NCBI GenBank assembly: GCA_014377055.1
Contig: JACMQJ010000215.1
Location: 1 to 7,197 of the forward strand
Length of the DNA stretch: 7,197 nucleotides
Direction: 5' to 3'
Source of the DNA: Candidatus Sericytochromatia bacterium
Lineage (GTDB): Bacteria; Cyanobacteriota; Sericytochromatia; UBA7694; JACMQJ01
The number at the start of each line of letters is the position of its first letter. Position 1 is the stretch's first letter. Made by a program: the position numbers and the translations under genes. Shown here piece by piece: positions 1-6,187 of this stretch. A model generated the notes under the pieces. That model saw only the letters and a program-made list of their open reading frames with translations. It was not told the origin of the DNA and did no database searches.

Positions 1-51
1 GAGTTTATTAACTATAGTAAAAAATATGCCTAGTCTTAGGTTGATAGCTGT

Positions 52-79
52 AGGACGTATTAATAAACGTCCTCTTTTT
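52..79 (+). terminator. probable rho-independent terminator of a gene left of the window
   Basis: Bases 52-58 (AGGACGT) pair perfectly with 67-73 (ACGTCCT) around an 8-base loop, and a short T run (75-79) follows in the plus direction. This orientation fits the end of a rightward gene lying mostly outside the window. One plus frame (starting at base 1) closes with TAG at 31-33, just before the hairpin, but there is too little sequence to call that gene. Read leftward, the same stem is not followed by T's, so it is a poor terminator for the lactonase gene ending at 101. A weaker 4-bp hairpin (29-40), followed leftward by six T's on the minus strand (19-24), could serve that purpose. Confidence 0.55.
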
Positions 80-100
80 ATACAACCCTATAGAGTATAA

Positions 101-823
101 TTATTTTGCAGCGGCATCCTCATCAATTAGCCAAATCATATCGTGATTATTAACATGAGAAGCAGGATATTTGTCTGAATTAGTGTTTTCATCAAATATT
201 TCCTTTAATATTTGTATTTTTTCTTTACCTGTAACCATAAATCTAATCCTTTTGGCATTATTAATTGTTTCTAGTGTTAGAGAGATTCTTTTTTGTTTTG
301 TGTCTGGTTTTTCGGTAACAATGCAAACTTTATCTTTTGAGTTAATATCATTAGTTCCTGGAAAAAGTGATGCTGTATGACCATCATCACCCATACCAAG
401 TATTAAGTAATCAAATCTAGGTATATTATTATCTGGTGCTACATTTTCTATAATAAGCTCTCTGTATCTCTTTACTTCTTCATTAGGATCTGCCTCACCT
501 TTTATTCTATGAATATTTTTTTCTGGTAATAAAATATTCCTTAATAAAACATCATTTGCTACTCCAAAATTACTTTCAGGTGAATCTGGTGCAACACATC
601 TTTCATCAACCCAATAAACATTAAGACTATGCCAATCAAGCTCATCACCATAAGTATCCAATAGGTATTTAAATAATATTTTTGGTGTACTACCACCAGA
701 TATAGCAAGATTAAATTTTCTACCTTGACCAGAATATCTCTTAATTAAGCTAGATAATTCTATACTTAAATTTTTGGCAACTTCATAAGGTGATTCAAAA
801 ACTTTTACATCTCTCTTATTCAT
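101..823 (-). CDS. pgl: 6-phosphogluconolactonase (Pgl/DevB type)
   Basis: Cytosolic enzyme of the oxidative pentose phosphate pathway that hydrolyses 6-phosphogluconolactone to 6-phosphogluconate. The 240-residue product has the normal length for the bacterial DevB/Pgl family and carries its landmarks in order: the phosphate-binding SGGSTP (residues 42-47), WVDER (71-75), the active-site block GMGDDGHTASLFPG (143-156), RISLT (179-183), TGKEK (198-202), PAS (220-222) and a C-terminal WLIDEDAAAK close to the usual W-x-x-D-x-x-A-A ending. There is no signal peptide. The ATG at 823 is preceded by GGAG (complement of 835-838) with an 11-base spacer. The gene starts 20 bases after the stop of the PfkB-type kinase, and its ribosome site lies in that gap, so the two are very probably cotranscribed. 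No truncation or missing motif is seen. Confidence 0.96.
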   Translation of the reverse strand: MNKRDVKVFESPYEVAKNLSIELSSLIKRYSGQGRKFNLAISGGSTPKILFKYLLDTYGDELDWHSLNVYWVDERCVAPDSPESNFGVANDVLLRNILLPEKNIHRIKGEADPNEEVKRYRELIIENVAPDNNIPRFDYLILGMGDDGHTASLFPGTNDINSKDKVCIVTEKPDTKQKRISLTLETINNAKRIRFMVTGKEKIQILKEIFDENTNSDKYPASHVNNHDMIWLIDEDAAAK

Positions 824-834
824 AATTTATCTTT

Positions 835-838
835 CTCC
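835..838 (-). promoter_or_regulatory. Shine-Dalgarno site of pgl
   Basis: GGAG on the minus strand lies 11 bases before the pgl ATG, within the 20-base gap after the kinase stop codon. It supports separate translation initiation of pgl on a shared messenger. The fairly long spacing also helps choose the start of the upstream kinase gene, where the ATG has a similar spacing of 12. Confidence 0.65.
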
Positions 839-843
839 AATGT

Positions 844-1776
844 TTATAATAATTTTTCTATTTTTACTTCTTTAACTATGTCTTCTATACTTAAATTATC
901 AAAGTGTCCAGCTTGCATTGTTTGTGCATTAGCTGTTCCCGTTGCAATAGCTAGGATACCAGAGTCTTTTAAACTTTTGTTATTTACCAACCCATAAACC
1001 AATCCTGCCAAAAATGAATCACCAGATCCAACCGAATTAACTAATTTAATTTGTGGTGGGGTAAGATGATAAATTTCATTTTTTGTACCAATCACACAAC
1101 CTTTATTTTCCAAGGTTATTACAGCTATACTACAATAATTACAAAGAAAATAAATACCCTTTAACCAACTTTCTTGTGAATCCAAACTAAAGTCTAATAA
1201 TTCTTCTGCTTCATATTGATTGGGCTTAATAATATATGGATACGCACCAATACCATTTTTTAGATATTTTCCTTTGGCATCAAGAACGGTAACAATATTA
1301 TTTTTTTTTGCTAAAGTTATTATGTCATAGTAGATATTTTCTGGCAAAGATTCTGGAACACTACCCGAAATAACCATTACTTTGGTTTTTAATAAGAGAT
1401 TCTCTAGCTTATTCATGAATGAATTTAGCTCTTGCAAACTTATATTAGGTCCATTTTCATTAAGCTCAGTTATTTTATTTAGTTCATTGTCAATTATTGC
1501 TAAACAACATCTAGTTTCATCATTTATTTCAAAAAAATCATGATTAATATTTTCTAAATCCATTAATATTTTTAGTTTTTCGCCATTTTTACCACCAACA
1601 AAACCAGTTGAAAGAGTGTCATGATAACCTAAATTTTTTAAGGCACGTGTAACATTAAGCCCCTTACCTCCAGCAAACTCCAAAGGCTTATCTAACCTAT
1701 TAATTTTACCAGTTTTAAAGTTGTTTATTATAGCTGTCTTATCAATAGAAGCATTTAGAGTAATTGTTAATATCAT
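844..1776 (-). CDS. fruK: 1-phosphofructokinase-family (PfkB-type) sugar-phosphate kinase
   Basis: ATP-dependent kinase of the ribokinase/PfkB fold, probably phosphorylating fructose-1-phosphate or a related hexose phosphate to a bisphosphate. The product is 310 residues from the ATG at 1776, the usual family size. Signature elements are the N-terminal MILTITLNASID (1-12), the sugar-binding AGGKGLNV (35-42), SGSVPE (137-142), VLDAKG (164-169), KPNQYEAEEL (184-193) and the anion-hole/catalytic NSVGSGDSFLAG (247-258), with Asp253 as predicted base. An in-frame TTG at 1782 would add two residues. It has better spacing from AGGA (complement of 1789-1792; 6 bases versus 12), but the ATG matches the family's N terminus and the neighbouring pgl uses a similar long spacing. 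The gene leads an apparent operon with pgl. No PTS transporter is in view, so fructose-1-phosphate, tagatose-6-phosphate and fructose-6-phosphate remain possible substrates. Confidence 0.9.
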   Translation of the reverse strand: MILTITLNASIDKTAIINNFKTGKINRLDKPLEFAGGKGLNVTRALKNLGYHDTLSTGFVGGKNGEKLKILMDLENINHDFFEINDETRCCLAIIDNELNKITELNENGPNISLQELNSFMNKLENLLLKTKVMVISGSVPESLPENIYYDIITLAKKNNIVTVLDAKGKYLKNGIGAYPYIIKPNQYEAEELLDFSLDSQESWLKGIYFLCNYCSIAVITLENKGCVIGTKNEIYHLTPPQIKLVNSVGSGDSFLAGLVYGLVNNKSLKDSGILAIATGTANAQTMQAGHFDNLSIEDIVKEVKIEKLL

Positions 1777-1982
1777 GAACAAATATAATCCTAAAAATAT
1801 TATTCTTATTATCTCATAAAAATAACTTCAATAATAAAATATCAATAAAAAATTTTAATTATGAGGACAATCTATATAACTCAAATAGTTGAAGATGCTA
1901 CATTCATAGTGCTTTTTCCTGTATAATTATTTATGTTGTATTGAAACAAAAAAAGCATTCATTAAGTAGTAAGGAAAACAAT
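1777..1982. promoter_or_regulatory. divergent spacer between the kinase operon and the small lipoprotein
   Basis: This 206-base, very AT-rich gap must contain promoters for both directions. Rightward, a perfect TATAAT sits at 1922-1927, placing transcription start near 1934 and giving a leader of about 50 bases. No good -35 box stands 16-18 bases before it. Leftward, GATAAT on the minus strand (complement of 1808-1813) is the best -10-like hexamer for the kinase operon, again without a convincing -35. No hairpin, operator-like palindrome or riboswitch fold is evident. Confidence 0.4.
1971..1975 (+). promoter_or_regulatory. Shine-Dalgarno site that fixes the start of the repeat lipoprotein
   Basis: AAGGA lies 7 bases before the ATG at 1983. 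The open frame continues upstream to a TTG at 1941, but that start would put 14 charged and polar residues in front of the signal peptide and has no comparable ribosome site, so 1983 is chosen. Confidence 0.75.
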
Positions 1983-2297
1983 ATGTCAAAAAAGATAACT
2001 TTTCTTTTAGTCATTAATTCAATTTTATTAATTAATATTGTGGGCTGTACTGATATTCCTGTTGTTGTTCCTTCATCTGGTGTATCATTAGCTTCTCCTA
2101 GCTCATCTAGTCTTCCAGGATTTGCTTCAACTCCAAGCTCAAACTCGTCTGGTAGTACAGGATTTAACCCAACTCCAATTCCAAACCCATCTGGCAGTCC
2201 TGGCTTTAACCCTACTCCAAGTCCAAACCCATCTGGTAGTCCAGGATTTAACCCCACCCCAAGTCCAGTTTCTACAGGTAGTAGCCCAGGATTTTAA
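1983..2297 (+). CDS. small repeat-containing lipoprotein, Ser/Pro/Asn-rich
   Basis: A 104-residue product of unknown function. It begins with a lipoprotein signal peptide: Lys at 3-4, a hydrophobic core over residues 6-20, then the lipobox IVGC with Cys22 as lipid anchor. The rest has no sign of a folded domain. After a Val/Ser-rich stretch it consists of 14-residue units of the type GSPGFNPTPSPNPS: one degenerate copy (residues 43-56), three good copies (57-98) and a partial copy ending GSSPGF. A Pro/Ser/Thr-rich chain like this is probably an extended stalk or spacer at the cell surface. The TATAAT at 1922-1927 may drive it. No terminator is seen before the pentapeptide gene 45 bases downstream, so the two may share a transcript. 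Open frames on the opposite strand and in another plus frame over this region are by-products of the repeat. The lipoprotein nature is well supported; the role is unknown. Confidence 0.75.
   Translation: MSKKITFLLVINSILLINIVGCTDIPVVVPSSGVSLASPSSSSLPGFASTPSSNSSGSTGFNPTPIPNPSGSPGFNPTPSPNPSGSPGFNPTPSPVSTGSSPGF
2109..2294 (+). repeat. 42-bp tandem repeat, about 4.4 units, in frame
   Basis: Units begin at 2109 (degenerate), 2151, 2193 and 2235, followed by an 18-base partial unit at 2277. Each full unit is 42 bases (14 codons), so gain or loss of a unit keeps the reading frame. The copies differ mainly at third codon positions (for example AACCCA, AACCCT and AACCCC), which suggests selection on the encoded peptide after duplication. 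Confidence 0.85.
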
Positions 2298-2342
2298 TTT
2301 GTTTTTGTATATATTAAAAAATGGATAAAATAAAGTAAAATT

Positions 2343-2915
2343 ATGTCATCAACATCTTACGAAAATAAAGTCTATGAAAAGGAACAATTTCCTATTAGTG
2401 ATAGCTATAATCAGGATTTTGAAAAATGTAAATTTATTAATTGTAATTTTTCTGATTTAGATCTTTCTGATAATGAATTTATTGATTGCTCATTTGAAAA
2501 TTGTAATCTATCTCTAATCAAATTAAAAGAAACAAGCTTAAAAGGTGTAGACTTTAAAAATTGCAAAATTACAGGTGTAAACTTTAATAAATGTAGTGAT
2601 TTTATGTTTAGCGTCAGCTTTGAAAACTGTGTTTTAGACTATAGTACGTTTTCAAGGAAAAAGATGAAAAGTACTAAATTTATTGATTGCTCTCTAAAAG
2701 ATACCGATTTTAGTGAATGTGAATTAAATAATTCACATTTTAAAAACTGTAACTTACTTAATTCTGTGTTTATAAGAACACAATTAAAAAATGTAGATTT
2801 CACCAGTTCTTATAATTTTATTATTGATCCTGAGTTAAATAATTTAAAAAAAGCAAAATTTTCATTAGCTGGTTTATCAGGTCTTTTAAATAAATATGAC
2901 CTTATTATAGAATGA
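2343..2915 (+). CDS. pentapeptide-repeat protein, Qnr/McbG-like
   Basis: A 190-residue protein that should fold as a right-handed quadrilateral beta-helix. From about residue 26 to 155 nearly every fifth residue is Phe or Leu, with Cys, Ala, Ser, Asp or Asn two positions before, as in CKFINCNFSDLDLSDNEF (29-46) and TKFIDCSLKDTDFSEC (111-126). Ten cysteines fall in the repeat. The rhythm is interrupted once near 85-92. The C-terminal segment (IDPELNNLKKAKF, then LLNKYDLIIE, 161-190) matches the non-repeat cap seen in Qnr-like proteins. There is no signal peptide or membrane segment, so it is cytosolic. Qnr and McbG protect DNA gyrase from quinolones or microcin B17 by mimicking DNA; whether this chromosomal relative does so is inference. 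The ATG at 2343 has no clear Shine-Dalgarno site (only GGAT 16 bases upstream). The gene follows the repeat lipoprotein by 45 bases. Confidence 0.85.
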   Translation: MSSTSYENKVYEKEQFPISDSYNQDFEKCKFINCNFSDLDLSDNEFIDCSFENCNLSLIKLKETSLKGVDFKNCKITGVNFNKCSDFMFSVSFENCVLDYSTFSRKKMKSTKFIDCSLKDTDFSECELNNSHFKNCNLLNSVFIRTQLKNVDFTSSYNFIIDPELNNLKKAKFSLAGLSGLLNKYDLIIE

Positions 2916-3078
2916 TTTTACTATCGAATTATGACATATTTTTAGAAAATACATCAATATATAACATCATAACGGTTGCTACTGATAGAACGACACAAAA
3001 AACACAATTAAATTTGTTCACTAATTTTTAACCTTATTCTTTTTATAATCTCTTTAAATTATATCTTAAATATTTAAA

Positions 3079-3122
3079 TAAAAAGAGAGTTAGCTTTAAT
3101 ATTAAAGCTAACTCTCTTTTTA
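3079..3122. terminator. bidirectional rho-independent terminator, perfect 44-base palindrome
   Basis: The sequence is its own reverse complement over all 44 bases (centre between 3100 and 3101). It forms a long stem with core GAGAGTTAGCTTTAA, flanked by five A's on the left and five T's on the right, so either strand yields a hairpin followed by a U tract. It lies between converging genes, 22 bases after the stop of the minus-strand lipoprotein and 163 bases after the stop of the pentapeptide gene, and should end both transcripts. The rest of the gap (2916-3078) shows no gene or clear structure. Confidence 0.93.
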
Positions 3123-3144
3123 ATCTTTATCAATCTTAAAAGAG

Positions 3145-4554
3145 TTATTTGGTTGTTGTATCTGTAGCTGTAGTACCTGCGGTTGTTGTATCTGTAGTTG
3201 TGGTAGTATCTGTAGCTGCTGTATCTTCGGTTGTTGCATTAGAAGTATCTCCTCCTGTACCATCAAAATTTAAATTATTTTTTAAAAAATCGGTATTTTG
3301 AAATGTTGATACTCCTGTGGTTACAGCACCAAATTTAACAACTTTAGATGTTTTATTATCTGTACCTTTATCTGCAACATATACATTACCAACTTCGTCA
3401 GTTGCAATACTTACAGCTTTAGTTGAACCATTGCCAAAGTTTGAAAGCAAAGTACCTGTTAAGGTAAATCTTTTTACTTGACTTGATTCTAATACATAAA
3501 TAAAACCGTTTTTGTCATCAACGGCGACATCTATAGGATCAGTAGTACCTTGAGTAATTAAATCAGTAACATTTTTACCTGAGTCAACTTTTTTGATTGA
3601 TGAACCACTCACAACATATAGATTACCTTTTCCATCTGCACCAATACCACCAGAAGCAGTTAAGTTAGGTATCGCAGTTCTTGATTGACCTGACGAATCA
3701 GTTTTTTCTACTTTACTACCATTAACTATATAAACTGACGAATCAGACCCTACAGCAATATCTGTTCCAGCACCAGACTTAATTGTAGTTACTTTTTTGT
3801 TATTCGCTACACTATACATTGAGCTTTCTGTGTCCACTGCAAGTAAATTTGGTCCATTAACAGCAACACCATGAATTGATTTGGGAATAGTATGTTTTAA
3901 ACCAAACCATTTTACGGCTACATCTTTCCAACTTTTACCGTCCTCAGCACTCATGCTAACGATAGTTCCTTTTTTGAACAAACTTCTTGTATCAGATGCT
4001 GCTACATATATTTTTCCGCCAGATACAGAAAGACTTTCAGCTTGCCATTTATTCAAAAAACTTTGGTCAACTTTGAATGATTTTAGCTGACTATTAGCAA
4101 CTCCAGATCCACCTGTTCCATTATTAGAAAATTGTACGGGATTAACATCTGGTGTAACAGCAGTATCAGCAACTACGTTAACATTAATATTTAGTTGTCT
4201 ATTACCGTAGTTAAGTAACATTACTTGTTGACCTGTAATTACATTGTTTAATTGAAAATCACCTGTAGCAGTACTTGTAGTTGAAACATTTTTAATTGAA
4301 ACAAGAACATTTGGAAGACCTTGACCAGTTGAATCTACTACTCTACCGACAACAGATCCCATAGTTGAAATAGGTGAATTAGTCCCACCACCAGCATAAG
4401 GATTACTTGGATCATTTGGATTATAAGGATTGTTATTGTTAACAGGATTATAAATATTAGCAGGGAGTTGAGGAGAAGATTTACCACAACTGACGATTAT
4501 TGAACTTGATAAAATAGCCGTTGCAACTATTGATATAATTTTTTTATTATTCAT
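3145..4554 (-). CDS. beta-propeller lipoprotein with carboxypeptidase-regulatory-like domain
   Basis: A 469-residue exported lipoprotein, function unknown. The signal peptide ends in the lipobox IVSC with Cys23 as anchor. A Pro/Asn linker follows (24-65, several NPY/NPN). Residues 66-142 resemble a carboxypeptidase-regulatory-like (CarboxypepD_reg) beta-sandwich, with GRVVDSTGQGLPNVLVSI and TATGDFQL. Residues 157-408 hold six related repeats, around 175, 228, 263, 302, 340 and 380, of the form hydrophobic-Ala-x-Asp-x-x-Gly-x-hydrophobic-Tyr-Val, as in VAVDDKNGFIYVLE and IATDEVGNVYVAD; this suggests a six-bladed NHL/SMP-30-like propeller. The C terminus (436-469) is a Thr/Asp/Ala tail. ATG 4554 is chosen over a start at 4614 because GGAG (complement of 4563-4566) stands 8 bases before it and the signal peptide begins there. 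It is a paralogue of the gene starting at 6229. No catalytic residues are recognised; binding or scaffolding at the cell surface is the likely role. Confidence 0.88.
   Translation of the reverse strand: MNNKKIISIVATAILSSSIIVSCGKSSPQLPANIYNPVNNNNPYNPNDPSNPYAGGGTNSPISTMGSVVGRVVDSTGQGLPNVLVSIKNVSTTSTATGDFQLNNVITGQQVMLLNYGNRQLNINVNVVADTAVTPDVNPVQFSNNGTGGSGVANSQLKSFKVDQSFLNKWQAESLSVSGGKIYVAASDTRSLFKKGTIVSMSAEDGKSWKDVAVKWFGLKHTIPKSIHGVAVNGPNLLAVDTESSMYSVANNKKVTTIKSGAGTDIAVGSDSSVYIVNGSKVEKTDSSGQSRTAIPNLTASGGIGADGKGNLYVVSGSSIKKVDSGKNVTDLITQGTTDPIDVAVDDKNGFIYVLESSQVKRFTLTGTLLSNFGNGSTKAVSIATDEVGNVYVADKGTDNKTSKVVKFGAVTTGVSTFQNTDFLKNNLNFDGTGGDTSNATTEDTAATDTTTTTDTTTAGTTATDTTTK
3148..3249 (-). repeat. low-complexity Thr/Asp/Ala-coding tail
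   Basis: The last 34 codons of the propeller lipoprotein are imperfect direct repeats of a short ACAACTACAGATAC-like unit, encoding ATDTTT-type blocks. The region is an imperfect array and not a clean tandem repeat. Such Thr-rich tails are usually disordered spacers. In-frame slippage here would change tail length without breaking the gene. Confidence 0.6.
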
Positions 4555-4658
4555 GACAGTTTCTCCAAACTTAAAAATATCCCTAACACGCTTAATCAAT
4601 ATAATTATCCACACTTTTGAGTAAATCTTGCTACCATAAATGTAAAGATATAATTAAT

Positions 4659-4674
4659 TAAAAGTTAACTTTTA
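4659..4674. promoter_or_regulatory. 16-base perfect palindrome, possible operator
   Basis: TAAAAGTTAACTTTTA reads the same on both strands and lies between the two divergent genes, about 35 bases upstream of the predicted -35 of the leftward promoter. Its size and position fit a dimeric regulator site. It has no T run placed as in a terminator and sits where no transcript should end. AT-rich DNA makes chance palindromes fairly common, so this is tentative. Confidence 0.35.
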
Positions 4675-4773
4675 GTAAAGTATATTTTTCCATTCGTACA
4701 TTGTCAAACCATAAAAAGCTTAATTTTTAAAATAAATTTAATTTTAGGTAAAGAAATGTTTAATAGAAGAAAG

Positions 4774-4787
4774 TAATTATATAATTA
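4774..4787. promoter_or_regulatory. 14-base palindrome overlapping the rightward -10 box
   Basis: TAATTATATAATTA is a perfect inverted repeat that contains the TATAAT (4780-4785) proposed as -10 for the phosphatase lipoprotein. It could be an operator or simply a symmetrical AT-rich promoter core. Confidence 0.25.
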
Positions 4788-4836
4788 TTCATATAACTAA
4801 TTATATTGGTATCTGGTATTTTAGCGTGAAAATGTA

Positions 4837-6117
4837 ATGAAAAGAATAAATAATAAATTTATATTATCACTATTATCCATTATTATGATTACTGGTTGTA
4901 GTGATTCTAATATTAATTCATCATCTGTACAAGACAATAATAATCAATATCAGATAAATAGTGTTACTAACAAATTTGCCAAAGCAGTAGAATCAGAAGA
5001 AATAATTATAGATGAAAATTATTATAAGCATTTTCCTGACTCTAATCTAAGTAGTAGTATTGATCAGCTTTCTAGTGGTATTATTCCTGAAAATATAACA
5101 TTAGCAACACCAAGCCAATATCAATCACAATCATTTTTTTCTTTTTTGAACCATAAAGCCACAATTGAAATGTATGAAAATTATGGTACTCCAGAAAAGT
5201 TTTTTGTTACAGGAAGAGTTTTTGAAAAAAAATCAATCACTCCAGATAGTGTTGGTGATAGCAAATTTACTAATTTTATCAGAACCATCAAGTTTTTAAC
5301 TCCAGATCCAATCAGCAATGTAGATGTAAATGTTTCTGTTAACGGAGTTGCCAAGACTGGAAAAACAGATCGTAAAGGATTTTTTAAAGTAGAATTTGAT
5401 AATACTAATTTTAAGTTAGGTGTTAATGATGTTTTAGCAAAATTATCTGGTACAAAATATAAATATGATGTAGCACAAGACTCAGTGATAATAGATGATG
5501 CAAAAACAGAGAAAATAGGTGTTATTTCTGATTTTGATGACACAGCCAAATATACTGGTGTTGGACATCTGATCAAAATGATCAAAGGTATTTTGATTGG
5601 TAATTACAAAACAGATAAGCAAGTTGAGGGAGTATCAGATCTCTATAATGGAATACTTAATGGTCAGCAAAGTGTCGGTAATTCAGTTTTTTATGTAACA
5701 GGTGGCCCAGTACTTTTGTATCAAAGAGTAAAAAACTTTTTGAGAGAAAATCATTTTCCTAATGGTTCAATTGATATGAAAAAATCGGGAAGTACAGTTG
5801 ATCCTAATCCTTCTGATACATTAAACTATAAAATATCAAAAATTAGATTAATAATCAAAGCTTTTCCAAATAAAAAATTTATCTGTTTTGGTGATACAAC
5901 CCAAGTTGATTCACAAGTATATTTAACAGTTAAAAAAGAATTTCCAAATAATATTATAGGAATATATATTAATAATGTAAATCAAGCAGAATCAAGTGAT
6001 CCTAAGTATCAAGGTGTAATACTTACAAAATCAGCGATAGAATCCGCCCAAGATTTATTACAAAAAGGAATAATTGATCAAGCAACTGTTGATAAAGTCA
6101 CAGCAGATGTTAAATAG
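4837..6117 (+). CDS. App1-type (DUF2183) HAD phosphatase lipoprotein
   Basis: A 426-residue exported lipoprotein with signal peptide and lipobox ITGC (Cys21). A polar, probably disordered region spans 22-115. Residues 122-222 form the beta-rich domain normally preceding this phosphatase domain (FFVTGRVFE, then VDVNVSVNG and KTDRKGFFKVEF). The catalytic domain (226-385) has all HAD motifs: motif I SDFDDT with nucleophile Asp232 and acid/base Asp234, motif II YVTGGP with Thr288, motif III Lys332 eleven residues before FP, and motif IV GDTTQVD (352-358). Yeast App1 is a phosphatidate phosphatase; the substrate of bacterial relatives is not settled, so activity on an envelope lipid is inference. 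A short tail (386-426) follows. The ATG at 4837 lacks a good Shine-Dalgarno site and overlaps the TAA of a two-codon ATG-TAA. It lies between two paralogous propeller lipoproteins. Confidence 0.9.
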   Translation: MKRINNKFILSLLSIIMITGCSDSNINSSSVQDNNNQYQINSVTNKFAKAVESEEIIIDENYYKHFPDSNLSSSIDQLSSGIIPENITLATPSQYQSQSFFSFLNHKATIEMYENYGTPEKFFVTGRVFEKKSITPDSVGDSKFTNFIRTIKFLTPDPISNVDVNVSVNGVAKTGKTDRKGFFKVEFDNTNFKLGVNDVLAKLSGTKYKYDVAQDSVIIDDAKTEKIGVISDFDDTAKYTGVGHLIKMIKGILIGNYKTDKQVEGVSDLYNGILNGQQSVGNSVFYVTGGPVLLYQRVKNFLRENHFPNGSIDMKKSGSTVDPNPSDTLNYKISKIRLIIKAFPNKKFICFGDTTQVDSQVYLTVKKEFPNNIIGIYINNVNQAESSDPKYQGVILTKSAIESAQDLLQKGIIDQATVDKVTADVK

Positions 6118-6150
6118 TTAAAAAGATTTTGAATTAACTAATTTTAATTT
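6115..6150 (+). terminator. weak candidate terminator after the phosphatase gene
   Basis: TAGTTAA (6115-6121, including the stop codon) pairs with TTAACTA (6134-6140) around a 12-base loop, followed by a T-rich run (AATTTTAATTTT). The stem has a single G-C pair and may be inefficient, so some read-through into the next lipoprotein 111 bases downstream is possible. Confidence 0.25.
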
Positions 6151-6187
6151 TATGATTAAGATTGGTAAGTATATAAGACTATGTTAG

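Larger units (their letters stand above)
4555..4836. promoter_or_regulatory. divergent control region between propeller lipoprotein and App1 lipoprotein
   Basis: A 282-base gap serving two divergent lipoprotein genes. Leftward, TTTACT (complement of 4620-4625), a 16-base spacer and TATATT (complement of 4598-4603) make a plausible sigma-70 type promoter with a leader of about 36 bases and a GGAG ribosome site. Rightward, TATAAT at 4780-4785 is the best -10 box, with a weak -35; a second possibility is the extended -10 TGGTATTTT at 4814-4822, which would give an almost leaderless message. Two palindromes are listed separately. No gene is seen. Confidence 0.45.

Noticed and set aside
2..100. 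Plus-frame stretch open from the window edge to TAA at 98-100
   Set aside because: It would run through the hairpin at 52-73 and its product is not recognised. Another frame stops at 31-33 in better agreement with the terminator. There is too little sequence to call either.
171..380. Plus-strand open frame of 69 codons opposite pgl
   Set aside because: It lies opposite conserved lactonase motifs, with no start signal. The same reasoning rejects the 69-codon plus frame at 3881-4090 opposite the propeller lipoprotein.
1861..1926. Short open frame of 21 codons starting ATGAGG in the divergent spacer
   Set aside because: No ribosome site and no recognisable motif, and its stop overlaps the proposed TATAAT box. 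Chance is the best explanation.
1931..2257. Minus-strand open frame of 108 codons with Gly/Leu/Pro repeats
   Set aside because: It lies opposite the repeat lipoprotein and owes its openness to the 42-bp repeat. It has no ribosome site, and its product is the mirror of the repeat.
2122..2328. Plus-strand open frame of 68 codons, rich in Leu and Gln
   Set aside because: A shifted frame of the same repeat, with no start signal. The lipoprotein frame has the Shine-Dalgarno site and the signal peptide.
2916..3078. Possible small RNA or small gene after the pentapeptide gene
   Set aside because: No promoter-plus-hairpin arrangement or convincing short reading frame was found on either strand. It reads as AT-rich trailing sequence before the shared terminator.
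5181..5585. Minus-strand open frame of 134 codons inside the phosphatase gene
   Set aside because: It lies wholly opposite conserved phosphatase-domain coding sequence and has no family resemblance or ribosome site.
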